Part shown: positions 31,401 to 42,164 of the stretch, in pieces
Position numbering within the stretch: the first letter of the stretch is position 1
Layout: every line of letters begins with the position of its first letter
DNA from: Acanthosepion pharaonis
Taxonomy: Eukaryota > Mollusca > Cephalopoda > Sepiida > Sepiidae
Assembly: GCA_903632075.3 (NCBI GenBank)
Contig: CAHIKZ030004725.1
Span: 2,450,001 to 2,514,000, forward strand
Direction of reading: 5' to 3'
Length of the DNA stretch: 64,000 nucleotides
Notes under the pieces: generated by a model
What the model was told of the DNA's origin: nothing
The model's input: only the letters and a program-made list of their open reading frames with translations
Database searches by the model: none
Translations under genes and position numbers: made by a program

Positions 31401-34400
31401 TAGGGTATGCCAGGTCGGGATTAAATGTTACTCATTTAGGTTAGGGTCTGACAGGTAATGATTAAATATTAAACATTTAGGTTAGGATCTGCCAGGTGGG
31501 GATTAAGGTTAGGGTCTGCCAGGTCGAGATTAAATGTTACTCATTCAGGTTAGGTTCTACCAGGTCGGGATTAAATGTTACTCATTCAGGTTAGGGTCTG
31601 CCAGGTCGGGATTAAATGTTACTCATTTGGGTTAGGGTAGCCAGGTCGAGATTAAATTTACTCATTTAGGTTAGGGGTCAGGTCGTGATTAAATGATACC
31701 AGGTTAGGGGTCAGCCAGGATTAGATGATACTCATTTTAGGGTCAGCCAGGTCGTGATTAAATGCTCATTTAGGTTAAGGTGCCAGGTCAGGATTAAATG
31801 TTACTCATTATGGTTACGGTCTAGGTCGGGATTAAATGTTACTCATTCAGGTTAGTGTCTGCCAGGTCGGGATTAAATGTTACTCATTATGGTTAAGGGC
31901 CTGGCCGGGATTAAATGTTACTCATTCAGGTTAGGGTCTGCCAGGTTGGGATTAAATGTTACTCATTTAGGTAATGGTATTAGGTCGGGATTAAATGTTA
32001 CTCATTCAGGTTTAGGGTCTGCCAGGTTGGGATTAAATGTTACTCATTTAGTCGGGATTAAATGTTTACTCATTTAGGTTTGGGTCTGCCAGGTCGAGAT
32101 TAAATGTTACTCATTTGGGTTAGGTCAGTCTGGTCGTGATTAAATGTTACTCATTTAGGTTAGGGTCTGCCAGGTCTGGATTAAATGATTCAAATCTGCC
32201 AGGTGGGGATTAAATTTTTACTCATTTAGGGTTAGGGTTCTTATTTAGGTTAGGGCTGACAGGTCATGATTAAATATTAATCATTTAGGTTATCTGCAGG
32301 TGGGGATTAATTTGTTACCATTTAGGTTAATGTCTGCCATATCGGGATTAAATGTTACTCATTCTAGTTAGGGTCTGCCAGGTCGGGATTAAATGTTAAT
32401 CATTTAGGTTAGGTCTACAGGTCGGGATTAAATGTTACTCATTATGGTTAAGGTCTGCCAGGTCGGGATTAAATGTTACTCATTTAGGTTAAGGTCTGCC
32501 AGGTCGGGATTAAATGTTACTCATTTAGGTAATGTATGCCAGGTCGGGTTAAATGTTACTCATTTAGGTTATTCTGAAAGGTAATGATTAAATATTAATC
32601 ATTTAGTCTGCCAGGATTAATTTGTTACTCATTTAAATGCCATGTCGGGATTAAATGTTACTCATTTTAGCTGCCAGGTAGGGGGTTACTCATTTAAGTT
32701 AAGGTCTGCCAGGTCGGGATTAAAAAATGGTTAAGGTCTGCCAGGTCGGGATTAAATGTTATCATTAAGGTTAAGGTCTGCCAGGTCGGGATTAAAATGT
32801 TACTCATTCAGGTTACGGGATTAAATGTTACTCATTTAGGTTAAGGTCTGCCAGGTCGGGATTAAATGTTACTCATTATGGTTAAGGTCTGCCAGGTCGG
32901 GATTAAATGTTACTCATTCAGGTTAGGGTCTGCCAGGTCGGGATTAAATGTTAATTTAAGTTAGGTCTATGAGTCGGGATTAAATTTCAGGTTAGGTCTG
33001 CCAGGTCGGGATTAAATGTTACTCATTCAGGTTAGGGTCTGCCAGGTCGGGATTAAATGTTACTCATTCAGGTTAGGGTCTGCCAGGTCGGGATTAAATG
33101 TTACTCATTTAGGTTAGGGTCAGCCAGGTCGAGATTAAATGTTACTCATTTAGGTTAGGGTCAGTCAGGTCGTGATTAAATGATACTCATTTAGGTTAGG
33201 TTCAGCCAGGTAGTGATTAGATGATACTCATTCAGGTTAGGGTCAGCCAGGTAGTGATTAGATGATACTCATTCAGGTTAGGGTCATCCAGGTAGTGATT
33301 AAATGTTACTCATTCAGGTTAGGGTAAGTCAAGTCGTGATTAAATATTACTCATTTAGATTAGGGTCTGCCAGATTAAATCCTACTCATTCATGTTGGGT
33401 CTGCCAGGTCGTGATTAAATGATTCAATAGGGTCAGCCCGGTCGTGTTACTCATTTAGTTTTAGGGTCTGACAGGTCATGATTAAATGTTAAATGGTTAG
33501 GGTCAGTCTGGTCGTGATTAAATGATACTCAGGTTAGGGTCTGCCAGGTGGTGATTAGATGATACTCATTCAGGTTAGGGTCAGCCAGTTCGTGATTAAA
33601 TGTTACTCATTTAGGTTAATTTAGGGTTAAATGTTACTCATTATGGTTAAGGTCTGGAGGTCGGGATTAAATGTTACTCATTCAGGTTAGGGTCTGCCAG
33701 GTCGGGATTAAATGTTACTCATTATGGTTAAGGTCTGCCAGGTCGGGATTAAATGATACTCATTTAGGTAAGGTCTGCCACGTTGGGAATAAATGTTACT
33801 CATTTAGGTTAGGGACTGCCAGGTCGGGATTAAATGTTACTCATTATGTTTAGGGTCTGCCAGGTCGTGATGAAACGTTACTCATTTAGGTTAGGGTATG
33901 CCAGGTCGGGATTAAATGTTACTCATTTAGGTTAGGGTCTGACAGGTAATGATTAAATATTAAACATTTAGGTTAGGATCTGCCAGGTGGGGATTAATTC
34001 GTTACTCATTTAGGTTAGGGTCTGCCAGGTCGGAATTAAATGTTACTCATTCAGGTTAGGTTCTGCCAGGTCGGGATTAAATGTTACTCATTCAGGTTAG
34101 GGTCTGCCAGGTCGGGATTAAATGTTACTCATTTAGGTTAAGGTCTGCCAGGTCGGGATTAAATGTTACTCATTATGGTTAAGGTCTGCCAGGTCGGGAT
34201 TAAATGTTACTCATTTAGGTTAGGGTCAGCCAGGTCGAGATTAAATGTTACTCATTTAGGTTAGGGTCAGTCAGGTCGTGATTAAATGATACTCATTTAG
34301 GTTAGGGTCAGCCAGGTAGTGATTAGATGATACTCATTCAGATTAGGGTCAGCCAGGTCGTGATTAAATGTTACTCATTTATGTTAAGGTCTGCCAGGTC

Positions 34401-36135
34401 GGGATTAAATGTTACTCATTATGGTTACGGTCTGCCAGGTCGGGATTAAATGTTACTCATTCAGGTTACGGTCTGCCAGGTCGGGATTAAATGTTACTCA
34501 TTATGGTTAAGGTCTGCCAGGCCGGGATTAAATGTTACTCATTCAGGTTAGGGTCTGGCAGGTCGGGATTAAATGTTACTCATTATGGTCAAGGTTAGGT
34601 TAAATGGTCAGGTTAGGGTCTGCCAGGTCGGGATTAAATGTTACTCATTTATGTTAGGTTGACAGGTAATGATTCAATATTAAACATTTAGGTTAGGATC
34701 TGCCAGGTGGGGATTAATTCGTTACTCATTTGGGTTAGGGTCTGCCAGGTCGGGATTAAATGTTACTCATTATGGTTAAGGTCTGCCAGGCGGGATTAAA
34801 TGTTACTCATTCAGGTTATGTCTAGGTCGGGATTAAATGTTACTCATTTAGGCTAAGTTCTGCCAGGTCGGGAGTAAATATTACTCATTCAGGTTAGGGT
34901 CTGCCAGGTTGGGATTAAATGTTACTCATATAGGTTAAGGTCTGCCAGGTCGGGATTAAATGTTACTCATGTAGGGTCTGATAGGTCCATTTAGGTTAGT
35001 GTCTGCCAGGTGGGGGTTACTCATTTAGGTTAAGGTCTGCCAGGTCGGGATTAAATGTTACTCATTCAGGTTGGTCTAGGTCGGGGTTACTCATTTAGGT
35101 TAAGGTCTGCCAGGTCGGGATTAAATGTTACTCATTTAGGTTTGGGTCTGCCAGGTCGAGATTAAATGTTACTCATTTAGGTTATGGTCATTCTGGTCGT
35201 GATTAAATGTTACTCATTTAGGTTAGGGTCAGCCAGGTCGTGATTAGATGATTATTCAGGTTAGGGTCATTGATTAAATGTTACTCATTTAGGTTAAGGT
35301 CTGACAGGTCATGATTAAATATTACCATTCAGGTTTCAGTGATTAGGGTTACTCATTTAGGTTAGGGTCTGCCAGGTCTGGATTAAATGTTCCTCGGAGG
35401 GTCTTAAATTTTTACTCATTTAGGTTAATGTTTGCCAGGTCGGGATTAAATGTTACTTATTTAGGTTAGGGTCTGACAGGTCATGATTAAATATTAATCA
35501 TTTAGGTTAGTGTCTGCAGGTGGGGATTAATTTGTTACTCATTTAGGTTAATGTCTGCCATATCGGGATTAAATGTTACTCATTCTGGTTAGGGTCTGCC
35601 AGGTCGGGATTAAATGTTAATCATTTAGGTTAAGGTCTGCCAGGTCAGGATTAAATGTTACTCATTATGGTTGGTTGCCAGGTCGGGATTAAATGTTACT
35701 CATTCATGTTAGGGTCTGCCAGGTCGGGATTAAATGAATTTAGGTTAAGGTCTGCCAGGTCGGGGATTAAATGTTACTCATTATGGTTAGGGTGCCAGGT
35801 CGGGATTAAATGTTACTCATTCAGGTTAGGGTCTGCCAGGTCGGGATTAAATGTTGCTCATTTAGGCTAATTTAGGTCGGGATTAAATTTTACTCATTAT
35901 GTTTAAGGTCTGCAGGTCAGGTCTGCCAGGTCGTTAGTAAATGTTACTTATTTAGGTTAATGTCTGCCAGCTCGGTATTGAATGTTACTCATTAATATTA
36001 GGGTGTGCCAGGTCGTGATTAAATGTTACTCATTTCGTTTAGGGTCTGCCAGGTCATGATTAAATGCTACTCATTTAGTTTATGGTCTGCCAGTCGGCAT
36101 TAAATATTACTCCTGTAGTTTAGGGTCTGCCTTTC
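25480..36135 (+). repeat. 41-bp satellite array, 10.6 kb
   Basis: Unit GGTCTGCCAGGTCGGGATT plus AAATGTTACTCATTTAGGTTAG, 41 bp counted at 34021-34062. There are up to about 260 unit equivalents. Units from about 32.7 to 35.9 kb are well kept. Units from 25.5 to about 30.6 kb are heavily shortened or spliced. Subtypes (TCGTGATTAAATGATACTC; TAGTGATTAGATGATACTC; AATGATTAAATATTAATC) recur in blocks, hinting at higher-order organisation. The unit contains TTTAGGTTAGGGT, which resembles telomere repeats. All open frames inside (for example 27034, 27924, 30779, 31877, 33671, 35655) are read-through. Confidence 0.95.
26711..26755 (+). repeat. Chimeric satellite unit joining the 40- and 41-bp families
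   Basis: AGCTCTGAACTGGTCGGGG and ATTTGTTAAGG of the 40-bp family sit inside a run of 41-bp units, continuing into TCTGCCTGGTC. Weaker mixes occur near 27243 and 27658. Confidence 0.7.
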
Positions 36136-36599
36136 TTTTCCAATCTTATTGTACTCTGCCATTTTTCTCTCTTTATTAGTTCTCATTCATGGCTCCAAAA
36201 AGTTAGCAGTGATGCGGTTAAAGGAAAAAGAAAAGTTAGGAGAAAAACAATTTTTGATGATATTGTATCTTCTTACTCAGTTTCATATGGCAAAATCAAC
36301 GACCTCTACTATTCTAATAAATAAAGAGACAATCTCCCCTTTTCCAAACAATAATAACTCTTTCCTTCCTTTTCTAATGACGTCATCAACTCTTCTACTT
36401 ACAGGTACGGTTTCATTAAAGTGTTCATCTATATTTTATCTATTTAGTGTTTTATTTTTCTTAGATTTAATGATTTTTATTTGTTTTGTGTATAAACTTG
36501 TACACAAATATTGTAAATGTTTATATAAGCAGTCATCTGGTGACCAGGAATGGATTAATTCATTTCACATTGATTCGTATTGGAAAATTAGTTTTGGTT
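36136..36599. other. Unassigned sequence right of the 41-bp satellite
   Basis: A 177-residue plus-strand open frame starts at 36149. It has a hydrophobic stretch near its middle but no family signature. I treat it as chance or as the interior of the MITE-like element ending at 36665. Confidence 0.35.
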
Positions 36600-36665
36600 T
36601 ACGAACATTTCGGTTTACGAAAGAGCTTCAGGAACGAATTAATTTCGTGAACCGAGGTTCCAATG
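36600..36665. mobile_element. pogo/Tigger-like MITE right end
   Basis: The reverse complement of the right end reads CATTGGAACCTCGGTTCACG and then AAATTAATTCG, matching the left end of the MITE at 14481 (GAAACCTCGATTCACGAATT). A TA follows. No left end was found before the satellite edge at 36135, so the extent is unknown. The 177-residue plus frame at 36149-36682 overlaps it and shows no recognisable domain. Confidence 0.5.
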
Positions 36666-36910
36666 TACAGATAGTTAAATGAAATTGTCGTAAGCGTCTT
36701 GTATATATATTTCCAGTGATATTATTGACTCTCGGTAGATGAAATGACGAAATGTAAGATCTTGTCTCTCTTGCAGTAACGGGAAGCAGCAGCCAATCAG
36801 GGGAAAAAAGAAAAACAAAGGAAAAAAAAACTGGTTTTTCTTTTTTTATCACCAATTCACCAACTTATTGTTTAACAAGTAAATGTTCTTATCTCTCCCT
36901 ATAGGGAAAT

Positions 36911-36918
<8 letters not shown>

Positions 36919-36972
<54 letters not shown>
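36919..36972. repeat. (TA)n microsatellite
   Basis: Pure TA run. Confidence 0.97.
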
Positions 36973-36975
<3 letters not shown>

Positions 36976-37259
36976 TTAAGGTACACAACAACACTACAAA
37001 GACCTGCTACTGTCTTCTCCTCTATGTACAATTGTCAGACGCTTCAAGAACACGTCTATCTCATCCACATTATATATTTCTTCAGCAGAGTAAGCACCCT
37101 CCCAAATAATCTCAACCGATTGCGTCGTAACCACGAATCGTCGTAAGTCGAGACTGTCGTATTCCTGAGACTTACTGCATTAGTTGTTCAAGCGTGTTGT
37201 GGTAATTCTACTAAACCACTAGAAAAGTCCACTATATAGAAAATAGTCAAATTACATTG

Positions 37260-37326
<67 letters not shown>

Positions 37327-37327
37327 C

Positions 37328-37370
<43 letters not shown>

Positions 37371-37378
37371 TTAGTGAT

Positions 37379-37416
<38 letters not shown>
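37260..37416. repeat. Compound (TA)n(GA)n(GATA)n(TA)n microsatellite
   Basis: TA to 37290, GA to about 37318, GATA to 37370 and TA again at 37381-37416. Confidence 0.97.
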
Positions 37417-37419
<3 letters not shown>

Positions 37420-37605
37420 TAAATTTCCAGGAGGATAAAATCCAGGGAGAGCTCAAGATGCCGGACAAAGCAAAAATATAAAAGGCTCAAACATATTCCA
37501 TGGTTATCATTTTTAATGTATTACATTGGAATCGTAATCACGATCCAATTCATCAGACTTACAAATTCAAAAAGAAATCGCAAAATATAACTCCAGAATA
37601 CACAC
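37417..37605 (-). repeat. Dispersed hairpin repeat, single copy
   Basis: CCAGGAGGATAAAATCC, CATATTCCATGGT and ATTGGAATCGTAATCACG match 41050-41195. On the minus strand CTGATGA is followed by a strong ATTGGATCGT/ACGATTCCAAT stem, but GAAA is lacking. Confidence 0.7.
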
Positions 37606-37636
37606 ACACAGAGTGGCATTAAAGTCACTATGCATT

Positions 37637-37702
<66 letters not shown>
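37606..37702. repeat. Fold-back arm plus (TA)n(GT)n microsatellite
   Basis: AGAGTGGCATTAAAGTCACTATG (37611-37633 region, matches 43104-43130) abuts TA 37641-37670 and GT 37671-37702. Confidence 0.85.
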
Positions 37703-37704
<2 letters not shown>

Positions 37705-38045
37705 GAATAGTGAAGACTTTCGCATTCTAACCATGAAACCGGGTTCGAATTTCACCATGGTCGATTTGTCAGTCAGGAGACTTCCTATTGTTATCGGACT
37801 GGCGGTTTCGAGCCCAGCGTTCGGCACCTTTGGAAAGAGCCTAAAACCTGTCACCCACAATCTTCAAAAAATTTAAATGCAACCTCAATCGCCATCTTTG
37901 TGTTTTTTTTTAATTCTGTTCTTTTATTGTCCCTTTATCTTTACTAAAGTCTTCACATTCTCTTTCGCTCCGAGTAACCCCATGCGTCTTTATGGCATCA
38001 TCACCTTGCTTGGGGTGAAAAGAAAAGGCTTACTTGGTATAGATT
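37703..38045 (+). repeat. SINE-like element sharing the tail of the 16.7-kb LINE
   Basis: A B-box-like GGGTTCGAATTTC near 37741 and CACCATGGTCGATTTGTC match 46420-46445. From 37868 the sequence CAAAAAATTTAAATGCAACC and TCAATCGCCATCTT aligns with the end of the LINE frame at 17130-17160 (CAAATATTCAAATGTAATG, TCAATCGACATCTT). CTTGCTTGGGGTGAA near 38008 matches GCTTGGGGCGAA at 17242. It reads as a tRNA-like head joined to a LINE 3' end. Confidence 0.6.
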
Positions 38046-38304
38046 TTACTGCCAGTAATTACTAATTCCACCCGTATGATTCATGTGTACATTAAAAGTT
38101 CAGATATGTCTTTTAATATTTTTTGAGCGCTGAATTAGAAAACCGAAGACCATCTAGCTCTTTCGCTTAACATTTTTTTTGTAAAACACTTTATTTTAGA
38201 TTCCTCTATAAATTCGGTACCTTGTCAGTCAGTTATGTGCGATGCGAGATACGCGCTTAGGCAATCATGTATCTTTCGATATATGACTGACGAGGCAGAT
38301 TTGT

Positions 38305-38495
38305 TTTTGTGTTAGACAAATTGCCATCCAAGAATCCAGTTTGTCCTGCTATTTACCCTTAGATGGGTGGGGGGGTGCGAGAAGATGATTCATTCCTTCC
38401 CCAAGGGTAATGGATTCGACTGGATTTCGAACTTGGCTCTCCAATTCCCCAATCCGAGCCGCTATCCATTACTCCACAGTGTCTCCCTCGGTACA
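38305..38495 (-). repeat. tRNA-headed SINE-like element, copy 4 of the tail-sharing family
   Basis: The minus strand begins with TGTGGAGTAATGGATAGCGG (A-box-like) and AGTTCGAAATCC (B-box-like) and then runs into ACCCTTGGGG and GGTAAATAGCAGGACAAAC. The last phrase is shared with the copies at 3541-3566 and 12665-12685. It ends before the 3' hairpin tail. Confidence 0.65.
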
Positions 38496-38712
38496 CTAAC
38501 TGAGTGAATATTAAGACCGATAAGTCCGACAGTAAAAGTGGTAGCTGCTTTCTACGGGCAAGGAATTACTTGTAAATTATAAGGTCCCCAAAACGATACT
38601 TCTGTATTTTAGTCATCTTAGAGAAGCTTTTTTGACTTCCATCAGTATGGCTGATGCTAACCTTCAGGAGAGCAGCATATATATTGGTCATTGCAATATA
38701 TATTTTTCATTG

Positions 38713-38718
<6 letters not shown>

Positions 38719-38752
<34 letters not shown>
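38719..38752. repeat. (TA)n microsatellite
   Basis: Pure TA run followed by TG and ATAAAT repeats to about 38830. Confidence 0.95.
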
Positions 38753-38756
<4 letters not shown>

Positions 38757-38894
38757 TGTGTGTGTGCGTGTGAAAAGTGTGTATATATAAATATAAATAT
38801 AAATATAAATATATATATAAATATAAATTATTTATATATTATATGCGCGGTACTTATTAGAAAGCGCTCAATTTCAGAGATAGAGCTAACATAT

Positions 38895-39008
38895 TTCGTT
38901 GGATTGATGTGAGTTTGTGACCCTGGGTTTCACGTGTTTTAAAAAATTAATCAGCTTGTCTGACGATCGCAAAAGCGTGAAATCCAGGGTTACAAACTTA
39001 CATGAATC

Positions 39009-39012
<4 letters not shown>
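38895..39012. repeat. Fold-back element with hammerhead
   Basis: GGATTGATGTGAGTTTGTGAC and CCTGGGTTTCACG (38899-38931) are inversely repeated as CGTGAAATCCAGGG and TTACAAACTTACATGAATCC (38976-39009). A (TA)n tract follows at once. Confidence 0.8.
38956..38995 (+). ncRNA. Hammerhead ribozyme candidate in fold-back element
   Basis: Stem I TTGT (38956-38959), CTGACGA (38960-38966), T, stem II CGC-AAAA-GCG (38968-38977), T, GAAA (38979-38982), stem III TCC-A-GGG (38983-38989), TT, stem I ACAA (38992-38995). The opposite arm on the minus strand carries GAAA, CCC-A-GGG and TC, so the stem III change T/C keeps pairing with G and the cleavage triplet is GTT here and GTC there. Confidence 0.62.
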
Positions 39013-39081
<69 letters not shown>

Positions 39082-39083
39082 TA
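39012..39083. repeat. (TA)n microsatellite
   Basis: Long pure TA run, slightly interrupted at the right end. Confidence 0.97.
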
Positions 39084-39089
39084 ATGAAA

Positions 39090-40260
39090 CAATTTCTAGG
39101 TCGGTTGCTAGGAAAGTTGTTTCGGTACATGTGGTAACTGTCGCCAATTTTTGAATTAATTTCCCAATTTTTTCACAAATGCAAATGTGTAAAAATATAC
39201 TATCCCAAAGATTCATTTAGTAGTCTGAATAAAAAAAGTAGAAAAAAAGCAATTAGGAAATATTTTAAATACGACATCTAACTTTATGAAAAGATCACCA
39301 ATACATAAATTAAAAGAAGGCGACCATAAGAAACACATTTTAAAAATGGCGATAGATAATTCTTAAGAATTGCGCATTTTAAAAAGTGGCGACAGATAAC
39401 TGACAAGTACCTATTTTTTTTCAGGTATCTGCCTTTTCAGTTTTGCGCCAAATTTTCTGTTAAACTTGACAGTTAACTAGATTCAGCCCATTCGTTCTAC
39501 AAGGATATAAGCGTAAAATGCGATGAAAAAAATTCCCCGGCTTTTACTGCAACAGAATTTAAGGAAATCTCATTTTTCGGTAACTTTTAGTTAGATTATT
39601 CCAAGAATTGAAGAGCCAAGAGTTTTCTTATTCATATTTCTAATTTTTTTCCCCCCGGAAATACACAAAAACGCTTTTCTAACCAGCAAAAAAAAAAAAA
39701 AAAAGAAACAGAAAAGAAGGGAAACGTAAAGAGTAAAAGACGTATCATAATAAAAGCTAAATACGTCCGCCATTTGTAAGTATTCGACTGACAGGCAAGA
39801 GGGGAACGAGTATAAAGAGAACAAAGAACTGGAAGAGAAAGAGGAGAAAGACCTTTTTGTAGTCTCACCCGTGTTCCGGAATTTGTAAGTTGGCAGACGA
39901 TTTTATGGCGGGGCGATAAAGGAAAAAAAAAAAAGAAAGGAAGGAAGGAAGGAAGGAAGGAGTAACAGGGTCATGTGACTTTTTAAGAGACGCCGAACAG
40001 AGATGAATAGAATTTGGTAGTCGCTTTAACGTCGATAATACCCGACATAATTCGGTGCCAGTACCAACGACTGATTATCAACATCGTTAACATATTGCGT
40101 GGTGATTTTTTTTTTTTGTCCTTTTTAAATTTTCGTTTTGCTGACACCACTCTCTGATCAACTCTTTCAAGTGGCTGTCCAATTTTCCTCACAGAAAGAG
40201 AACAGAAAAGATCACATGTCTTTTATTTAATTAATTATTTTACTTACGCTCCCACCATCA
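39090..40260. other. Unassigned stretch with poly-A and GGAA tracts
   Basis: Contains an A-run at 39689-39704, (GGAA)n near 39935-39960 and a T-run at 40106-40118. The short frames are unrecognised. Confidence 0.4.
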
Positions 40261-40284
40261 AACAAGCTGAAAGAAGCAAGCCGA

Positions 40285-40285
<1 letters not shown>

Positions 40286-40324
<39 letters not shown>

Positions 40325-40345
40325 GGAGGGAGAGAGAGAGATAGA
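40286..40345. repeat. (GA)n microsatellite
   Basis: GA repeats with a few G insertions. Confidence 0.95.
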
Positions 40346-40529
40346 TGTGCTCAGTCAACTATGGAACTATGGAAGGACAGTCTGTACCATAATGTTCTAA
40401 CCTCGTCTTGTTATAGCTTTTCTCTTATCAATGGGATATTAGTTACAAAACCTCCACAGCGGCTACTGAGAACGCAATTACTACTGAATTTTATATATGT
40501 ACCTCCACTGATTCTCTAAAAACTTAGCA

Positions 40530-40825
40530 TACCATGATGGAAAAATGCTGTAAACTTAATAAAGTTTTACCGTCAAATATCTTATGTTATTATTAAGGGG
40601 AAAGAGGAAAGGAATTTTTGAATATTAAATTATATTTTTATCCTTTTTAGAACGTTCGGAATTTTGCTTAAAAATCTTTTTTGTTTTTTTCTTCAGTCTG
40701 ATGACCAAAGATCAGAATAGGAAATCTTTTCGCGTCTTTTTGCGCTGGAAAACACATTGATTTGGGAATTCTTACAAAAATAAAATAATTGTCGGATTTT
40801 AATGAAACTTCCCGGACTTATTTAC
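40530..40825 (+). repeat. 300-bp dispersed repeat, copy 1
   Basis: CCATGATGGAAAAATGC, TATGTTATTATTAAGGGGAAAG and ACAAAAATAAAATAATTG order is shared with 60325-60620 (plus) and with the minus strand of 54595-54905. No coding capacity was seen. Confidence 0.7.
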
Positions 40826-40893
40826 AAATGAATGAAATTATTTAAAATGTTTCCCTTCAAAAGATTGATAAAAATACAAAAGATTATTTTTCG

Positions 40894-40898
<5 letters not shown>

Positions 40899-40952
<54 letters not shown>
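40899..40952. repeat. (TA)n microsatellite
   Basis: Pure TA run with AT-rich decay to about 41035. Confidence 0.97.
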
Positions 40953-40957
<5 letters not shown>

Positions 40958-41044
40958 TAATATTAGTAGTAAATATACACATATATATGCAAATTATATA
41001 AATATATATGCATACATGCATACACATACATATATCTTTTTGAA

Positions 41045-41296
41045 TAAAAAATTCCAAGAGGATAGAATCCAGGTGGAACTCAATGTCCAGGACAGAGTAA
41101 GGATATAATAAAAAGGTTTAAACTAATATTCCATGGTCATAATTTATTCCATTGGAATCGTAAATACGATCCAATTCATCAGACTTACAAATTCATTTTT
41201 TGAATTTGTAGGTCTGATAAATTGGATCGTATTTACGATTCCAATGGAATAAATTATGACCATGGAATATTAGTGTTTAAGCCTTTTTATTATATA
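41045..41296. repeat. Long fold-back repeat (arms near 90 bp)
   Basis: Sequence 41115-41193 (ATATTCCATGGTCATAATTT to TACAAATTC) is repeated in inverted order at 41207-41285 with very few mismatches and a loop of about 13 bp. The left flank matches 37417-37500. This is a near-perfect palindrome that would be prone to cruciform extrusion. Confidence 0.88.
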
Positions 41297-41461
41297 CAGT
41301 GTAACCCGGATATAAGAGAGTTGTCGGGGCCGGAGAAGAAGTCTCTTATATCCGGGTTTGGTCTATTTTATATACATTAACACAAGCTCTAATTTGGGAC
41401 CAGAGAAAATCTCTTATATCCGGGTTTCTCTTATATCCGGGTCTCTTGTATCCAGGTTACA

Positions 41462-41464
<3 letters not shown>
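41297..41464. mobile_element. 168-bp Tc1/mariner-type MITE
   Basis: Left end CAGTGTAACCCGGATATAAG; the reverse complement of the right end is CAGTGTAACCTGGATACAAG. It is flanked by TA on both sides and has inserted into the (TA)n tract that continues at 41465. Internally, CTCTTATATCCGGGTT is repeated. No transposase frame is present. Confidence 0.85.

Positions 41465-41503
<39 letters not shown>
41465..41503. repeat. (TA)n microsatellite
   Basis: Pure TA run, split from its left part by the MITE. Confidence 0.95.
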
Positions 41504-41505
<2 letters not shown>

Positions 41506-41739
41506 TTTAAAAATCAGGAGGTCAGTTGAATCAACAACCTTGGTTTCAACGCTACGGTATCCTCCTTTCAGGATCCAAAGAACTTTTTTAAACAAGAAAT
41601 CCTTAGCCTTGAGTCCTTCTTGCTTACATATCAGAAAATTCCTTTTAATCACATATGAGGCTGGATAATAAAAAATGAATGTACATTTCAATTAAGCCCC
41701 CAACGATACATTTACAATGCCCTTGCTTTTCTTCACTTT

Positions 41740-41805
41740 CTCCTTCTTCTTCTTCTTCTTCTTTTTCTTCTTCTTCTTCTTTCGTTTCTTCTACTTCTTC
41801 GTTAC
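41740..41805. repeat. (TTC)n microsatellite
   Basis: CTT/TTC repeats; open frames give Phe, Ser or Glu/Lys runs. Confidence 0.95.
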
Positions 41806-42114
41806 ACCCGCCTTCTCCCTTTCTGTTACAGTACACCCAACGTCGTGCGTTTGTTTATTTTTTGAAAATAATAATATAACGTTCATTATTATTCTTATTT
41901 TTAATAAAGCGTTAAGAGGTCATTTGATAAAAATTGCCTGAAGATGCTGTAAGGTTGAAATCAAGGTAGAAGATTCAACTGATCGCCTTATTTTTAAAGT
42001 TAAAAGCTCTACATGTTATTTTTACTTTCATTTTATTTTTTCACACGTTTATTGAGCACTTTTTAATACTACTGTTTCCTGGTCTGATACAACTGTGACC
42101 ATTAACTTTATATG

Positions 42115-42117
<3 letters not shown>

Positions 42118-42160
<43 letters not shown>
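42118..42160. repeat. (TA)n microsatellite
   Basis: Pure TA run. Confidence 0.97.
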
Positions 42161-42163
<3 letters not shown>

Positions 42164-42164
42164 G

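Noticed and set aside
25480..36135. CRISPR-like array
   Set aside because: The repeats are head-to-tail without unique spacers, and the surroundings are eukaryotic; it is a satellite.
25480..36135. True interstitial telomere array
   Set aside because: TTAGGTTAGGG occurs once per 41-bp unit and is never repeated in tandem as pure telomere repeats.
36149..36682. A 177-residue host protein
   Set aside because: It starts at the satellite edge and ends in a MITE terminal repeat, with no domain or codon signature visible.
37417..37605. Hammerhead in the CTGATGA hairpin repeats at 37.5 and 41.2 kb
   Set aside because: The strong stem is present, but the required GAAA strand is replaced by GTAA or GGAATAA and there is no stem I partner.
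40690..40740. Hammerhead at CTGATGACC near 40700
   Set aside because: No GAAA at a suitable distance that leaves a paired stem II and stem I.
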